A stretch of 64,000 nt of DNA from Firmicutes bacterium UBA5201. GTDB taxonomy: Bacteria > Bacillota > Clostridia > Peptostreptococcales > Acidaminobacteraceae. The DNA lies in contig DHVT01000001.1 of the NCBI GenBank assembly GCA_002412775.1, positions 62,001-126,000 on the forward strand, given 5' to 3'. Positions 31,061-39,555 of the stretch are shown piece by piece (the stretch's first letter is position 1; each line of letters opens with the position of its first letter). Both the position numbers and the translations under genes were made by a program. The notes below the pieces were generated by a model that made no database searches, was not told the origin of the DNA, and saw only the letters and a program-made list of their open reading frames with translations.

Positions 31061-32272
31061 ATGAATAAATTCAACACAATCGAAGAAGCAATTGAAGAGA
31101 TCAGAAACGGTAAAATCATCGTTGTAGTAGATGATGAAGACAGAGAGAACGAAGGCGATCTGCTTATGGCCGCTGAAAAGGCAACGCCGGAAGCAATCAA
31201 TTTTATGGCAAAATATGGCCGAGGTTTGATTTGTATGCCAATTGCAGGAGAACGACTTGAGGAACTGAATATCCCTCACATGGTTGAACGCAATACGGAC
31301 TCCCATCAGACAGCTTTCACTGTTTCAATTGATGCAATGGAGACGACTACCGGTATATCAGCCCATGAAAGGGCACTTACAATACTCAAGGTCATGGACA
31401 AAAATGCAAAACCGTTGGACTTCAAGAGACCGGGGCATGTTTTTCCACTGAAATCACAAAAGGGTGGCGTACTCAGACGTGCGGGTCACACTGAAGCAGC
31501 TGTTGACCTGGCTATAATGGCAGGTCTTTCCCCAGCAGGAGTCATCTGTGAGATCATGAATGAAGACGGTTCTATGGCAAGGGTACCGGAGCTGATGAAA
31601 TACGTCGAAGAGCACAACCTAAAAATCATCACGATTGCAGATCTCATTGCTTACAGAAGAAGCACTGAAGTGTTGGTGGAGCGGGAAGCGGAAGCCAAAT
31701 TGCCTACCAAATACGGCGACTTTAGAATGGTCGGATATGTGAACAAACTCAATGGAGAACACCATGTCGCATTGGTCAAAGGTGATGTTTCAATCGATGA
31801 ACCTGTGCTGGTCAGGGTTCACTCCGAATGTTTGACTGGTGATGCTTTTGGATCTCTCAGATGCGATTGTGGTGAACAATATGCGGCAGCTATGATACGT
31901 ATCGAGGAAGAAGGCAGAGGTGTTCTTCTTTACATGAGACAAGAAGGCAGAGGTATTGGACTTATCAACAAGATCAAGGCCTATGGCCTTCAAGATCAGG
32001 GTATGGATACAGTAGAGGCCAATGTTGCACTCGGATTCCCGGAGGATATGAGAGAATATGGCATCGGAGCACAGATCTTAGCGGATCTTGGTGTGAAAAA
32101 GGTCAAACTCATGACCAACAATCCAAAGAAAATTAAAGGATTGTCAGGTTACGGCATAGAAATCGTCGAACGCATGGACATTCAGATGAACCACAATGAG
32201 AAAAACGAGTATTATCTTAAGACAAAAGTTGAAAAAATGGGCCATATTATGGAGATCAAGGAGGAAAAGTAG
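31061..32272 (+). CDS. ribBA: Bifunctional DHBP synthase / GTP cyclohydrolase II
   Basis: 403-aa fusion. The N-terminal half (about 1-205) makes dihydroxybutanone phosphate from ribulose-5-P, with DDEDRENEGDL. The C-terminal half (about 206-403) opens GTP, with zinc ligands in ECLTGDAFGSLRCDCG and the catalytic MRQEGRGIG. Both active sites look complete. Ends 1 bp before ribH. Confidence 0.97.
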   Translation: MNKFNTIEEAIEEIRNGKIIVVVDDEDRENEGDLLMAAEKATPEAINFMAKYGRGLICMPIAGERLEELNIPHMVERNTDSHQTAFTVSIDAMETTTGISAHERALTILKVMDKNAKPLDFKRPGHVFPLKSQKGGVLRRAGHTEAAVDLAIMAGLSPAGVICEIMNEDGSMARVPELMKYVEEHNLKIITIADLIAYRRSTEVLVEREAEAKLPTKYGDFRMVGYVNKLNGEHHVALVKGDVSIDEPVLVRVHSECLTGDAFGSLRCDCGEQYAAAMIRIEEEGRGVLLYMRQEGRGIGLINKIKAYGLQDQGMDTVEANVALGFPEDMREYGIGAQILADLGVKKVKLMTNNPKKIKGLSGYGIEIVERMDIQMNHNEKNEYYLKTKVEKMGHIMEIKEEK

Positions 32273-32734
32273 ATGAAGATTTATGAAGGCAATTTGATTG
32301 CAGAGGGACTTAAGTTTGGAATAGTAGTTGGAAGGTTCAATGAGTTCATCGGAGGCAAGCTTTTGAGTGGCGCAATCGATGGTTTAAAGCGACATGGAGT
32401 GGATGAGGATAATATTGAAATAACTTGGGTGCCTGGAGCTTTCGAAATCCCACTGGTAGCCAAAAAGATGGCAATCACCAAAAAATATGATGGTGTGATT
32501 TGTCTTGGAGCGGTCATCAGAGGCTCCACCCCGCACTTTGATTATGTCTCAAGTGAAGTCACCAAGGGCGTCGCACACGTATCGCTGGATACGGAAATAC
32601 CAGTGATATTCGGAGTTCTAACGACAGACACTATTGAACAAGCCATTGAAAGAGCGGGCACAAAAGCTGGCAATAAAGGGTATGATGCAGCAGTAACAGC
32701 CATAGAAATGGCGAACTTGCTCAAGCAATTTTAG
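32273..32734 (+). CDS. ribH: 6,7-dimethyl-8-ribityllumazine synthase
   Basis: 153-aa subunit of the icosahedral lumazine synthase. Conserved VVGRFNEFI, PGAFEIPLVAKK and GAVIRGSTPHFDYV are present, with the catalytic His in the last. GAGGAAAAG precedes ATG 32274-frame start; it follows ribBA directly and completes the pathway except for the phosphatase step. Confidence 0.97.
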   Translation: MKIYEGNLIAEGLKFGIVVGRFNEFIGGKLLSGAIDGLKRHGVDEDNIEITWVPGAFEIPLVAKKMAITKKYDGVICLGAVIRGSTPHFDYVSSEVTKGVAHVSLDTEIPVIFGVLTTDTIEQAIERAGTKAGNKGYDAAVTAIEMANLLKQF

Positions 32735-32749
32735 TGAAAGGACATAGTG

Positions 32750-33409
32750 ATGTCTGAACTTAAGAATGTCAAAACCATTTTTTTGGACTATGACGGCACT
32801 CTTCATAACAGTATTGGAATTTATGGTCCCGCATTTCGAAAGGCATATGATTACCTGGTGACAGGCGGACTTGCGCCCCATCGGGAATGGCAAGATCATG
32901 AAATATCAAAATGGTTGGGTTATAGTCCAAAAGAAATGTGGCAGGCGTTCATGCCTGATTTGGCAACAGATGAAAGAACCAGAGCGAGTCAAATCATCAG
33001 TGATGAAATGCAAATAATGATTGAATCAGGTAGACCACTATTGTATGACGGTGCTCTGGAGACCCTTCAGTATTTGAAAGACAAAGGATACAAGCTGGTT
33101 TTTATCAGCAATTGCAGGGAAAGATACATGGAAAGTCATAACAAGACATTCAGTTTGGATCGATATTTTGACAACATGTACTGTTCCGAATCATATGATT
33201 ATTTGCCAAAACATGAAATTTTCAAGAGACTCAGACCTCAATTTCCAGAAGAGATGGTGATCATCGGTGACCGTTTTCAAGATATGGAAGTCGGCTATGA
33301 AAATGGCATCCACACAGTGGCATGCACATATGGGTTTGGAACCGAGGAGGAGTTGTCTGGTGCTGAGTATAAGATCGATTCCATTGAAGCACTTAGATCG
33401 ATATTGTAA
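32750..33409 (+). CDS. HAD-family phosphatase, possible riboflavin-pathway phosphatase
   Basis: 219-aa haloacid-dehalogenase hydrolase: nucleophile motif DYDGTLHNS near the N-terminus, motif II FISN, Lys in PKHEIF and motif III IIGDRFQDMEVG, with a helical C1-type cap as in phosphoglycolate-phosphatase-like enzymes. It starts 15 bp after ribH inside the same operon, with no terminator between. The pathway needs a phosphatase for ARPP that most rib operons lack, so this is a good candidate. Start at ATG 32750 (GTG 32747 adjoins it). Substrate is an inference. Confidence 0.85.
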   Translation: MSELKNVKTIFLDYDGTLHNSIGIYGPAFRKAYDYLVTGGLAPHREWQDHEISKWLGYSPKEMWQAFMPDLATDERTRASQIISDEMQIMIESGRPLLYDGALETLQYLKDKGYKLVFISNCRERYMESHNKTFSLDRYFDNMYCSESYDYLPKHEIFKRLRPQFPEEMVIIGDRFQDMEVGYENGIHTVACTYGFGTEEELSGAEYKIDSIEALRSIL

Positions 33410-33495
33410 ATCTTGAATTTTAAGTTTAGTTTAATGTTATCTTAAGACCTATGTGGTATAACATTCGTATATTAAAAGTATACGGAGGTTGTATT

Positions 33496-34209
33496 ATGTG
33501 GGTCTTTTTTTTTATGGCAGGTACATTCTTATTGATTGGTATTCTAGTCCACGCTCTCAAGATGGATTTTCTGATTTCGGGTTACAATACTATGAGCAAG
33601 GAACAAAAGGACAAAGTGGATATTAGGAAAGTTGGCAAGGCCATGGGAATATATGGTTATATCAACGCTATTGTGTTTGCGGTCATGGGCATTTTAAGAT
33701 TCATGAATGTGAATGTGCAAATGACTTATGGCTTGATCTTCATGGCCATATCTACAGCTTATCTGATCAAGTTCATAGGGAGATATGATCAAAATGAAAA
33801 ATCCGCAAAATCCGCAAAGTACTCCTCATTGGCAACTGTTGCTGTGATCGCTGTGGTGGCGGTCATGATGTTCATCTCATCGAGACCAGTCAGCACTGTG
33901 TCCGGTGAGGATGGCTTTACAATCAAAGGCATGTACGGTGACACCTATTCGTGGTCTGAAATGGAGAATTTAAAGTTGCTCGATCAAATGCCGGAAGTTG
34001 GGATGAGAACGAATGGGGCTGCTATCGGAACCCGATTGACAGGGCATTTCAATTTAAAGGATTCGGGGTCCGCCAAACTTTTTGTCAATACAGGCAAACC
34101 GCCATTCATTTATTTTGAGTCAAAGGGAAAAATCATAATTTGGAATGGCAAAGACGCCGATGAGACGCAAACGGTATACCAAGAAATTCTAGAAAATAAA
34201 GACAAATGA
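33496..34209 (+). CDS. DUF3784-like membrane protein with C-terminal PH-like domain
   Basis: 237-aa protein. The N-terminal part has three to four predicted helices with GILVHALKMDFLISGYNTMSKE, typical of DUF3784; the C-terminal ~110 residues after a further helix (about 115-130) resemble a bacterial PH-like beta domain (KGMYGDTYSWSEMENLKLLD). No enzyme motif. GGAGG lies 8 nt before ATG 33496; the longer frame to 33451 lacks a site. Function unknown. It stands alone before the MarR gene. Confidence 0.75.
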   Translation: MWVFFFMAGTFLLIGILVHALKMDFLISGYNTMSKEQKDKVDIRKVGKAMGIYGYINAIVFAVMGILRFMNVNVQMTYGLIFMAISTAYLIKFIGRYDQNEKSAKSAKYSSLATVAVIAVVAVMMFISSRPVSTVSGEDGFTIKGMYGDTYSWSEMENLKLLDQMPEVGMRTNGAAIGTRLTGHFNLKDSGSAKLFVNTGKPPFIYFESKGKIIIWNGKDADETQTVYQEILENKDK

Positions 34210-34238
34210 TTGACCATTACACTAGTTAGTGATATGAT
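34210..34238 (+). promoter_or_regulatory. Promoter with internal palindrome; possible leaderless mRNA
   Basis: TTGACC (34210-34215), 17-bp spacer, TATGAT (34233-34238). The start predicted at 34245 coincides with the ATG of the MarR gene, and no ribosome site exists. CACTAGTTAGTG (34220-34231), a perfect inverted repeat in the spacer, is a likely MarR operator. Confidence 0.65.
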
Positions 34239-34244
34239 GTTTGT

Positions 34245-34688
34245 ATGAAGAGAGAAAATAATTATGGGGCTGAGAACGACATTAACTTAAAATTGGTGAT
34301 TGCTTTATCGAGAACGCATTTGTCTTTCGGCAGAGGGCTTCAGATATTCCTCAACGAATATGGCTTGACACCTGCCCAGTTCGGTGTCCTTGAAGCTCTA
34401 TATCATCTTGGCGAAATGAGGATCTGTGAACTTATTGATAAGACATTATCCACTAGTGGCAACATGACCGTTGTCATTAGAAATCTAGAAAAGGAGGGTT
34501 TGATTGAACGCAAAACAAACCCTGATGATAAGCGCGCATTCAACATTGCTCTCACAGCAAAGGGCGAGGCTAAGATCAAAGTCGCATTTGAAGCACATCT
34601 GGTTTTGATCAATCAATTCTTTAGTAACTTGGATGGAGAAGAAAAGCTGGCGCTCCAAAAATTGCTCAAAAAGGCCAATGGTTTATAA
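34245..34688 (+). CDS. MarR-family regulator
   Basis: 147-aa winged-helix regulator with LTPAQFGVLEALYHLGEM, the recognition region LSTSGNMTVVIRNLEKEGLI and wing KTNPDDKRAFNIALT. No ribosome-binding site precedes the ATG; the promoter position suggests a leaderless transcript. A palindrome between its -35 and -10 implies autorepression. It ends in a strong terminator, so it does not directly lead the next operon. Ligand unknown. Confidence 0.9.
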   Translation: MKRENNYGAENDINLKLVIALSRTHLSFGRGLQIFLNEYGLTPAQFGVLEALYHLGEMRICELIDKTLSTSGNMTVVIRNLEKEGLIERKTNPDDKRAFNIALTAKGEAKIKVAFEAHLVLINQFFSNLDGEEKLALQKLLKKANGL

Positions 34689-34699
34689 TGAAATATATA

Positions 34700-34736
34700 A
34701 GCGGTTCAAACTCAGACGTTTTGAACCGCTTTTTCT
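34700..34736 (+). terminator. Terminator of the MarR gene
   Basis: AGCGGTTCAAA / TTTGAACCGCT stem (34700-34730) followed by TTTTTCTGG. Confidence 0.9.
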
Positions 34737-34795
34737 GGTTAAAAAGTGATGATAAGTGTATACATATAGTAAAATGAGCTAGAGGAGTGTTTAAT

Positions 34796-35311
34796 ATGGA
34801 ATCCCTTAAGTATCAGTTTAATTGGAGTCTTATTGGAGATATTAATCTTGGGCGTCCCAATCTTGGCAATTCGACCAGTGTGGAAATGTACAGGTTGATG
34901 CAGTTTACTTTTCGGGAAGTTGTGGAAAAAAAGTACGGCAAGGAAAAAGCGGATGAGATTTTCTATGAATCCGGCTACATATCTGGGAAAGCATTTTTCG
35001 ATCAATATATAACTCGCACCGACGATATGAATCATTTTCTGAGACAACTTCAGGAGGCTCTAAAAATATTGAGAGTGGGCATTTTAAGAATAGAGGAACT
35101 AAATTTGGATAAGGGCACTGTTCTGATGACTGTTTCGGAAGATCTTGATTGTTCCGGGCTGCCCGAAGCAGAATATGAAGTATGCAAATATGATGAAGGC
35201 TTTATTGCTGCATTGTTTGAAAAGCAAACCGGCAATTGTTTCGAAGTGAAAGAAATAGATTGTTGGACAACTGGAGACAGAACATGTCGATTTAGGGCTC
35301 AAAAAAGATGA
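34796..35311 (+). CDS. V4R (4-vinyl reductase-like) domain protein
   Basis: 171-aa soluble protein almost fully made of a V4R domain. It has REVVEKKYGKEKADEIFYESG and the C-terminal signature EIDCWTTGDRTCRFRAQ with the paired Cys typical of V4R. V4R domains bind small molecules and belong with the H-NOX (HNOB) and XylR_N domains in one Pfam clan. AGAGGAG sits 8 nt before ATG 34796. Its stop overlaps the frame of the next gene, a diguanylate cyclase, so it is probably the sensor half of a two-protein unit. Confidence 0.87.
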   Translation: MESLKYQFNWSLIGDINLGRPNLGNSTSVEMYRLMQFTFREVVEKKYGKEKADEIFYESGYISGKAFFDQYITRTDDMNHFLRQLQEALKILRVGILRIEELNLDKGTVLMTVSEDLDCSGLPEAEYEVCKYDEGFIAALFEKQTGNCFEVKEIDCWTTGDRTCRFRAQKR

Positions 35312-35325
35312 TGACAGGAGGACAT

Positions 35326-36936
35326 ATGGACTTTAAAGTTGAACGCATCATCGAGGCGATTTATAAATCATTGAGTGAGAACATTGAGTTGTCAATAAAT
35401 GAAACTGAAGAAAATTTTGAAAAGCTGGATCAACTTCTTAAGGATATTACGACAATCAAAAAGAGTCTTTTCCATTTGAGTGAAGGTGATCTTTCATATG
35501 AGATCAAAGGCAAAGGTGTGACCATCGGGACAATCAAAAAACTTCAGGCTTCACTCAGACATTTGACATGGCAGACAAAAGCCATAGCAGAGGGCGATTT
35601 TAGTCAACGTGTTGAATTTCTCGGGGAATATTCCGATGCATTCAACAAAATGACTGAAGAACTTGAAAGCAAACGAAGCGAAACCTTAAAGCTCAAGAAA
35701 GAAGCGGTTGAAGCAAAAGAACATTTCGAAACCATATTTAAAATGATTCCAGATCCTACACTGATTACAACCCTTGATGATTTCAGAATAATGGATTTCA
35801 ATCAGGCTTACACAGAAGTTGCCGGATATGGTCTTGATGATATGGATTTAATGGATGATAATGCCAAGTATTTATTCAACAATGATACTAGTATGAGACA
35901 ATTTGTAAAAAGACAATTGGATAAAGATGGGTATTGTAGAAACGTCGAGGGAAAATTTGTTTCGAGATTTGGGGATGTCGTGGATGGACTCGTCTCCTCC
36001 AATTTATACTATATCAAAGGTGTTCCGTATGTGATTCATGTCGTTCGGGATATAACGGTAAAAGTACGCATTGAAAAACAACTTAGAGAAAGCGAAAGCA
36101 GGCTGAATTTAATTATTGAGAAATCGCCAATCGGAATTTTCAGTTATTCGGTTGATGGTGTGGTGATCAAAGCAAATACCAGGTTCTCTCAAATCATAGG
36201 CGCTTCTAAGAAAGCGATATTGGGATTCAATGTCTTCGATATAAATAATGAGAAAATGCTGGATGCGATTTCGAGAACACTAAAAGGTGAATCTACTTAT
36301 TATGAGGATTATTATACATCAACGTTGAGTGGGAAAAGCGTATTTGTAAGGGCCTCATATGTCCCACTTGTCGATGAGGAAAGCAATCTGGTCGGAGGTC
36401 TGGGAATTGTCGAGGATTTCTCCGATAGAAAGAAGCTGGAAGAGGAAATACTCAAACTTTCTTTCACAGATAAGTTGACGCAAATCTATAATCGCATGAA
36501 ACTTGATGAAGTGCTGGAAAGGGAAGTGATTCGAGCAAAGCGAAGCAATCAAACTTTCAGTGCTATTTTGATGGATATCGATCATTTTAAAAGTGTCAAC
36601 GATCAGTTCGGGCATCAGATTGGGGATGTCGTTTTGATTGAGGTCGCAAGTCTTCTAAAAACGGAAGTGCGCGCAGCCGATGTCGTTGGAAGATGGGGCG
36701 GGGAAGAATTTCTGATTGTAGCTGCCCAATCGAGTAGAGAGGGTGGAGTAAAACTTGCAGAGAAGTTGAGGATTCTTATAGAAAATCATGAATTTTCCTG
36801 TCCTCAAAAAATCACTTGCAGTTTCGGTGTGTCTACTTATGAGGATGGATGCACACCATCGACTCTGGTTTCGAGAGCGGATGAGGCACTTTATATTGCC
36901 AAGCGCAATGGTAGAAATAGAGTAATATTCAGATAA
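35326..36936 (+). CDS. Soluble PAS-PAS diguanylate cyclase (GGDEF)
   Basis: 536-aa enzyme making c-di-GMP from two GTP. Order: HAMP-like segments without membrane helices (about 30-115, SEGDLSYEI and AEGDFSQRV), coiled coil, PAS1 (about 130-255), PAS2 (about 260-375), GGDEF domain (about 375-535). The active loop is RWGGEEFLIV, and an upstream RAAD matches the inhibitory I-site RxxD. Start at 35326 after AGGAGG. It lies between a V4R protein and a hemerythrin-PAS protein, which suggests gas or redox control of c-di-GMP. Confidence 0.95.
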   Translation: MDFKVERIIEAIYKSLSENIELSINETEENFEKLDQLLKDITTIKKSLFHLSEGDLSYEIKGKGVTIGTIKKLQASLRHLTWQTKAIAEGDFSQRVEFLGEYSDAFNKMTEELESKRSETLKLKKEAVEAKEHFETIFKMIPDPTLITTLDDFRIMDFNQAYTEVAGYGLDDMDLMDDNAKYLFNNDTSMRQFVKRQLDKDGYCRNVEGKFVSRFGDVVDGLVSSNLYYIKGVPYVIHVVRDITVKVRIEKQLRESESRLNLIIEKSPIGIFSYSVDGVVIKANTRFSQIIGASKKAILGFNVFDINNEKMLDAISRTLKGESTYYEDYYTSTLSGKSVFVRASYVPLVDEESNLVGGLGIVEDFSDRKKLEEEILKLSFTDKLTQIYNRMKLDEVLEREVIRAKRSNQTFSAILMDIDHFKSVNDQFGHQIGDVVLIEVASLLKTEVRAADVVGRWGGEEFLIVAAQSSREGGVKLAEKLRILIENHEFSCPQKITCSFGVSTYEDGCTPSTLVSRADEALYIAKRNGRNRVIFR

Positions 36937-36953
36937 ATAGGGGGATTGGAGTT

Positions 36954-38093
36954 ATGATTGACCAACAACGCATAAAGCGATTGAAGACATATGTCACAGG
37001 ACTTATGGATGGCGAAGATGGAAAGTTATTGTATGACACTTATAAGGATGATATTGATCAGGTTGTTCCACAGGAAGCATTTGAAATATTTTACAGTTTG
37101 ATTCAAAATGGAACTCAAGTCACAGATATATTAGTGTATCTGGACAAAGTGATCAATGTTTTTTACAAGGCACTCATGGAATACTCCAAACCTGTACCGA
37201 ACTCGAACTTATTCCTTAAGACACTTGAACATGAAAATGACGCGCTCGTCCTAAAAATTGAAACCATCAAAGAAGCCATAAGACAAACCAATCTCAAGGA
37301 AAAGAAAAAACTGCTCTGGACATTGTTGGTGGAACTTGAAACATTCAATGCCCATTATCTGAAAAAAGAGAATATTTTGTTCCCATATATGGAAAAAAGC
37401 AAGGAGCGTTTCGAAGGCGTATCCATCATGTGGGCACTTCATGATTTGGTCAGAAAAAATATCAAAGATTCCATCTCGGTAACGGAAAATCCCATGTCCA
37501 CTGAAAAGCAAGTTGATGTTTCTGTTGCCATGCTTATATTTTCAATGCTGGGACTTGTAAAAAAAGAAAAGTTGATCCTATTTCCATCTGCGATTGAGAC
37601 GATTCATAAGGATGATTGGATGAAAATGCATTTTCAAAGTTTTGATTATGACTTCCCATTCATTGAAAAGCCTGAAAAAGGAGATTATACATTCCATTCT
37701 GAAACAGGAGAACTTTCCTTGGATCAGGTTTTCATGATATTCAATACGCTTCCGGTGGATATGACTTTTGTGGATGAAAACAACAAAGTCAGGTTTTTTT
37801 CAAGACCGAAGGACAGAATATTCCCAAGATCACCTGCGATTATCGGTAGGGACGTTAAAAACTGTCATCCACCTGAGAGTGTACATGTGGTCGAAGCGAT
37901 AATTGAAGGGTTTAGAACAGGTGAGAGAGAATCTGCGGAGTTTTGGATTGACATCAAAGGCAAGAAGTTGTTGATCCAATATTTTGCGCTCAGGGACTCG
38001 GACGGGAGATATCAAGGAACACTGGAAGTCAGTCAGAATATTACTGAGATTCAAAAGATTGAAGGTCAAAAAAGATTGCTCGAGTGGGAATAA
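36954..38093 (+). CDS. Hemerythrin-PAS protein
   Basis: 379-aa soluble protein with a divergent N-terminal helical part, hemerythrin-like bundle (about 75-225, ETFNAHYLKKENILFPYME, HDLVRKNI, KEKLILFPSAIE) and PAS_10 domain (about 250-370, LPVDMTFVDENNKVRFF, IFPRSPAIIGRDVKNCHPPESV). It is a shorter paralog of the protein at 23608-25152, lacking DUF438 and DUF1858. GGGGG/GGAG precede the ATG. It is third in the operon with V4R and diguanylate cyclase. Likely senses O2 or NO through iron or heme; no output domain. Confidence 0.88.
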   Translation: MIDQQRIKRLKTYVTGLMDGEDGKLLYDTYKDDIDQVVPQEAFEIFYSLIQNGTQVTDILVYLDKVINVFYKALMEYSKPVPNSNLFLKTLEHENDALVLKIETIKEAIRQTNLKEKKKLLWTLLVELETFNAHYLKKENILFPYMEKSKERFEGVSIMWALHDLVRKNIKDSISVTENPMSTEKQVDVSVAMLIFSMLGLVKKEKLILFPSAIETIHKDDWMKMHFQSFDYDFPFIEKPEKGDYTFHSETGELSLDQVFMIFNTLPVDMTFVDENNKVRFFSRPKDRIFPRSPAIIGRDVKNCHPPESVHVVEAIIEGFRTGERESAEFWIDIKGKKLLIQYFALRDSDGRYQGTLEVSQNITEIQKIEGQKRLLEWE

Positions 38094-38113
38094 GAAATAA
38101 AAGGAGTTATTGA

Positions 38114-38437
38114 ATGATCAATTTAAACGATTTGGAACAAGTGAAAAAATCCATTCAGGAAGATGATTTGGTAGTCATGCTTTTTAGTGACTTAGGCTGC
38201 AATGTGTGTTTGGCCATCACTCCTGATCTGGATGACATGGCGCAGCGTTATCCCTTGGCGAAATTCATGACAGCAGATGTCGAGGTCATCAAGACATTGG
38301 TTGGAGAGCACTTGATATTTGTCTATCCAACTATTGTTGTTTTCGCTCAAGGTAAGGAAACCAAACGTTTCGAAAGGGTTTTCTCTATGGATGACATTGA
38401 AGCGACCATAGATCGATACTATCACATGATTTTTTAA
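38114..38437 (+). CDS. Thioredoxin-like protein with CxxC
   Basis: 107-aa thioredoxin fold. Its redox motif is LGCNVCLAI (C-N-V-C), in place of the usual WCGPC, and the cis-proline loop VYPTIVVF is intact. AAGGAG precedes the ATG, and the gene follows the hemerythrin-PAS gene by 20 bp, closing the V4R operon before a strong terminator. It may reduce cysteines of its operon partners. Donor reductase unknown. Confidence 0.88.
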   Translation: MINLNDLEQVKKSIQEDDLVVMLFSDLGCNVCLAITPDLDDMAQRYPLAKFMTADVEVIKTLVGEHLIFVYPTIVVFAQGKETKRFERVFSMDDIEATIDRYYHMIF

Positions 38438-38468
38438 GTGAGGAATCTGCAGCTTAGAATTGATCAAT

Positions 38469-38510
38469 GAAACGCTTGCAACTTCAATTGCAAGCGTTTC
38501 ATTATTTTTT
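38469..38510 (+). terminator. Terminator of the V4R-cyclase-hemerythrin operon
   Basis: 13-bp perfect stem GAAACGCTTGCAA / TTGCAAGCGTTTC with CTTCAA loop, then ATTATTTTTTT. Confidence 0.92.
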
Positions 38511-38574
38511 TGATGGTGTGTGACGCGTGGTTAAGTTATAATGATATTGATAAGTCATTCAGAAGGAGTAACAG

Positions 38575-39555
38575 ATGAAATCTAAAAAAAATGTGATGTT
38601 ATGGTTTATAATAATCATCATGATGATCATGACGACAAGTTGCGCGGTGAAAAAAAACAACTCGGAAAAAGAAAGTCTGATCATAGCCGACCAATTTGGT
38701 CTGGCATATGCTCCGATTGAAATTATGAAAGCAAAGGATTTTTTAAGGCAGGAATTGGATGAAGTGGGCGCTTTGGAAATCGATATTGAATGGAAAAGAA
38801 TGGGTAACACGGCATCCATGCGTGAAGCCATGGTGTCGGGAGATCTGGATATCGGTTTTGTGGGGATCCCTCCATTTTTGATCGGCAGGGACAATGGAAT
38901 GGACTGGAAAATCATATCCGGAATCAGCGAGAGTCCATCTGCTTTGGTCACTACGGATGCATCCCTTGTTGGAATTGAGGATATCACCAAAGATCACAGA
39001 ATCATATTGCCACAACCTGGTTCCATCCAACACATACTTCTGGCCATGTATGCAGAGAAAATCATCGGTAATGCAAAAGCTTTCGATCAGCAGCTCCAGA
39101 CATTGGCACACCCGGATGGTTTGGTTGCCATGTCGACTGGAGATCCGAACCAACTCCATTTCACCACCCCCCCGTTTCTTCAAAAGGAACTGGAAATAGC
39201 GGGTGCAAAAATTCTTGTGGACGGAGAAACTTGTTTTGGGGAACCATTTACATTTATTGTAGGCATCTGTCCTCAAAGGGTTTATGACGATCGAGTCGTT
39301 TATGAAGCTTTTGAGAGAGCTTTGGAGCGATCGGTTCTGTTCATGGCTGTGAATCCCGATGAGACACTGTCTATACTGGCTGAAGCCTATGAATATCCCA
39401 TTGGGGAATTGCAGAAGTATCTTTCGAATGAACAGATGGAGTTCACCACTGAAATCAAAGGCGTGGATATTTTCATTGATTTTATGACGAGAAACGGTTG
39501 GATTGAATCTGCAATGGATGAAGCTGATGTGCTATGGAGATCAAATGGACAATAA
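38575..39555 (+). CDS. ABC importer substrate-binding lipoprotein (SsuA/TauA/ThiY type)
   Basis: 326-aa lipoprotein: signal peptide and lipobox TTSC, then a bilobal type-2 binding protein of the nitrate/sulfonate/taurine group (DQFGLAYAPIEIMKAKD, SGDLDIGFVGIPPFLIG). It delivers an anion or small organic substrate to the permease encoded next. The sulfur genes downstream make a sulfonate or similar sulfur source plausible; bicarbonate, nitrate or a thiamine precursor cannot be excluded. Overlaps the permease gene by 11 bp. Confidence 0.88.
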   Translation: MKSKKNVMLWFIIIIMMIMTTSCAVKKNNSEKESLIIADQFGLAYAPIEIMKAKDFLRQELDEVGALEIDIEWKRMGNTASMREAMVSGDLDIGFVGIPPFLIGRDNGMDWKIISGISESPSALVTTDASLVGIEDITKDHRIILPQPGSIQHILLAMYAEKIIGNAKAFDQQLQTLAHPDGLVAMSTGDPNQLHFTTPPFLQKELEIAGAKILVDGETCFGEPFTFIVGICPQRVYDDRVVYEAFERALERSVLFMAVNPDETLSILAEAYEYPIGELQKYLSNEQMEFTTEIKGVDIFIDFMTRNGWIESAMDEADVLWRSNGQ

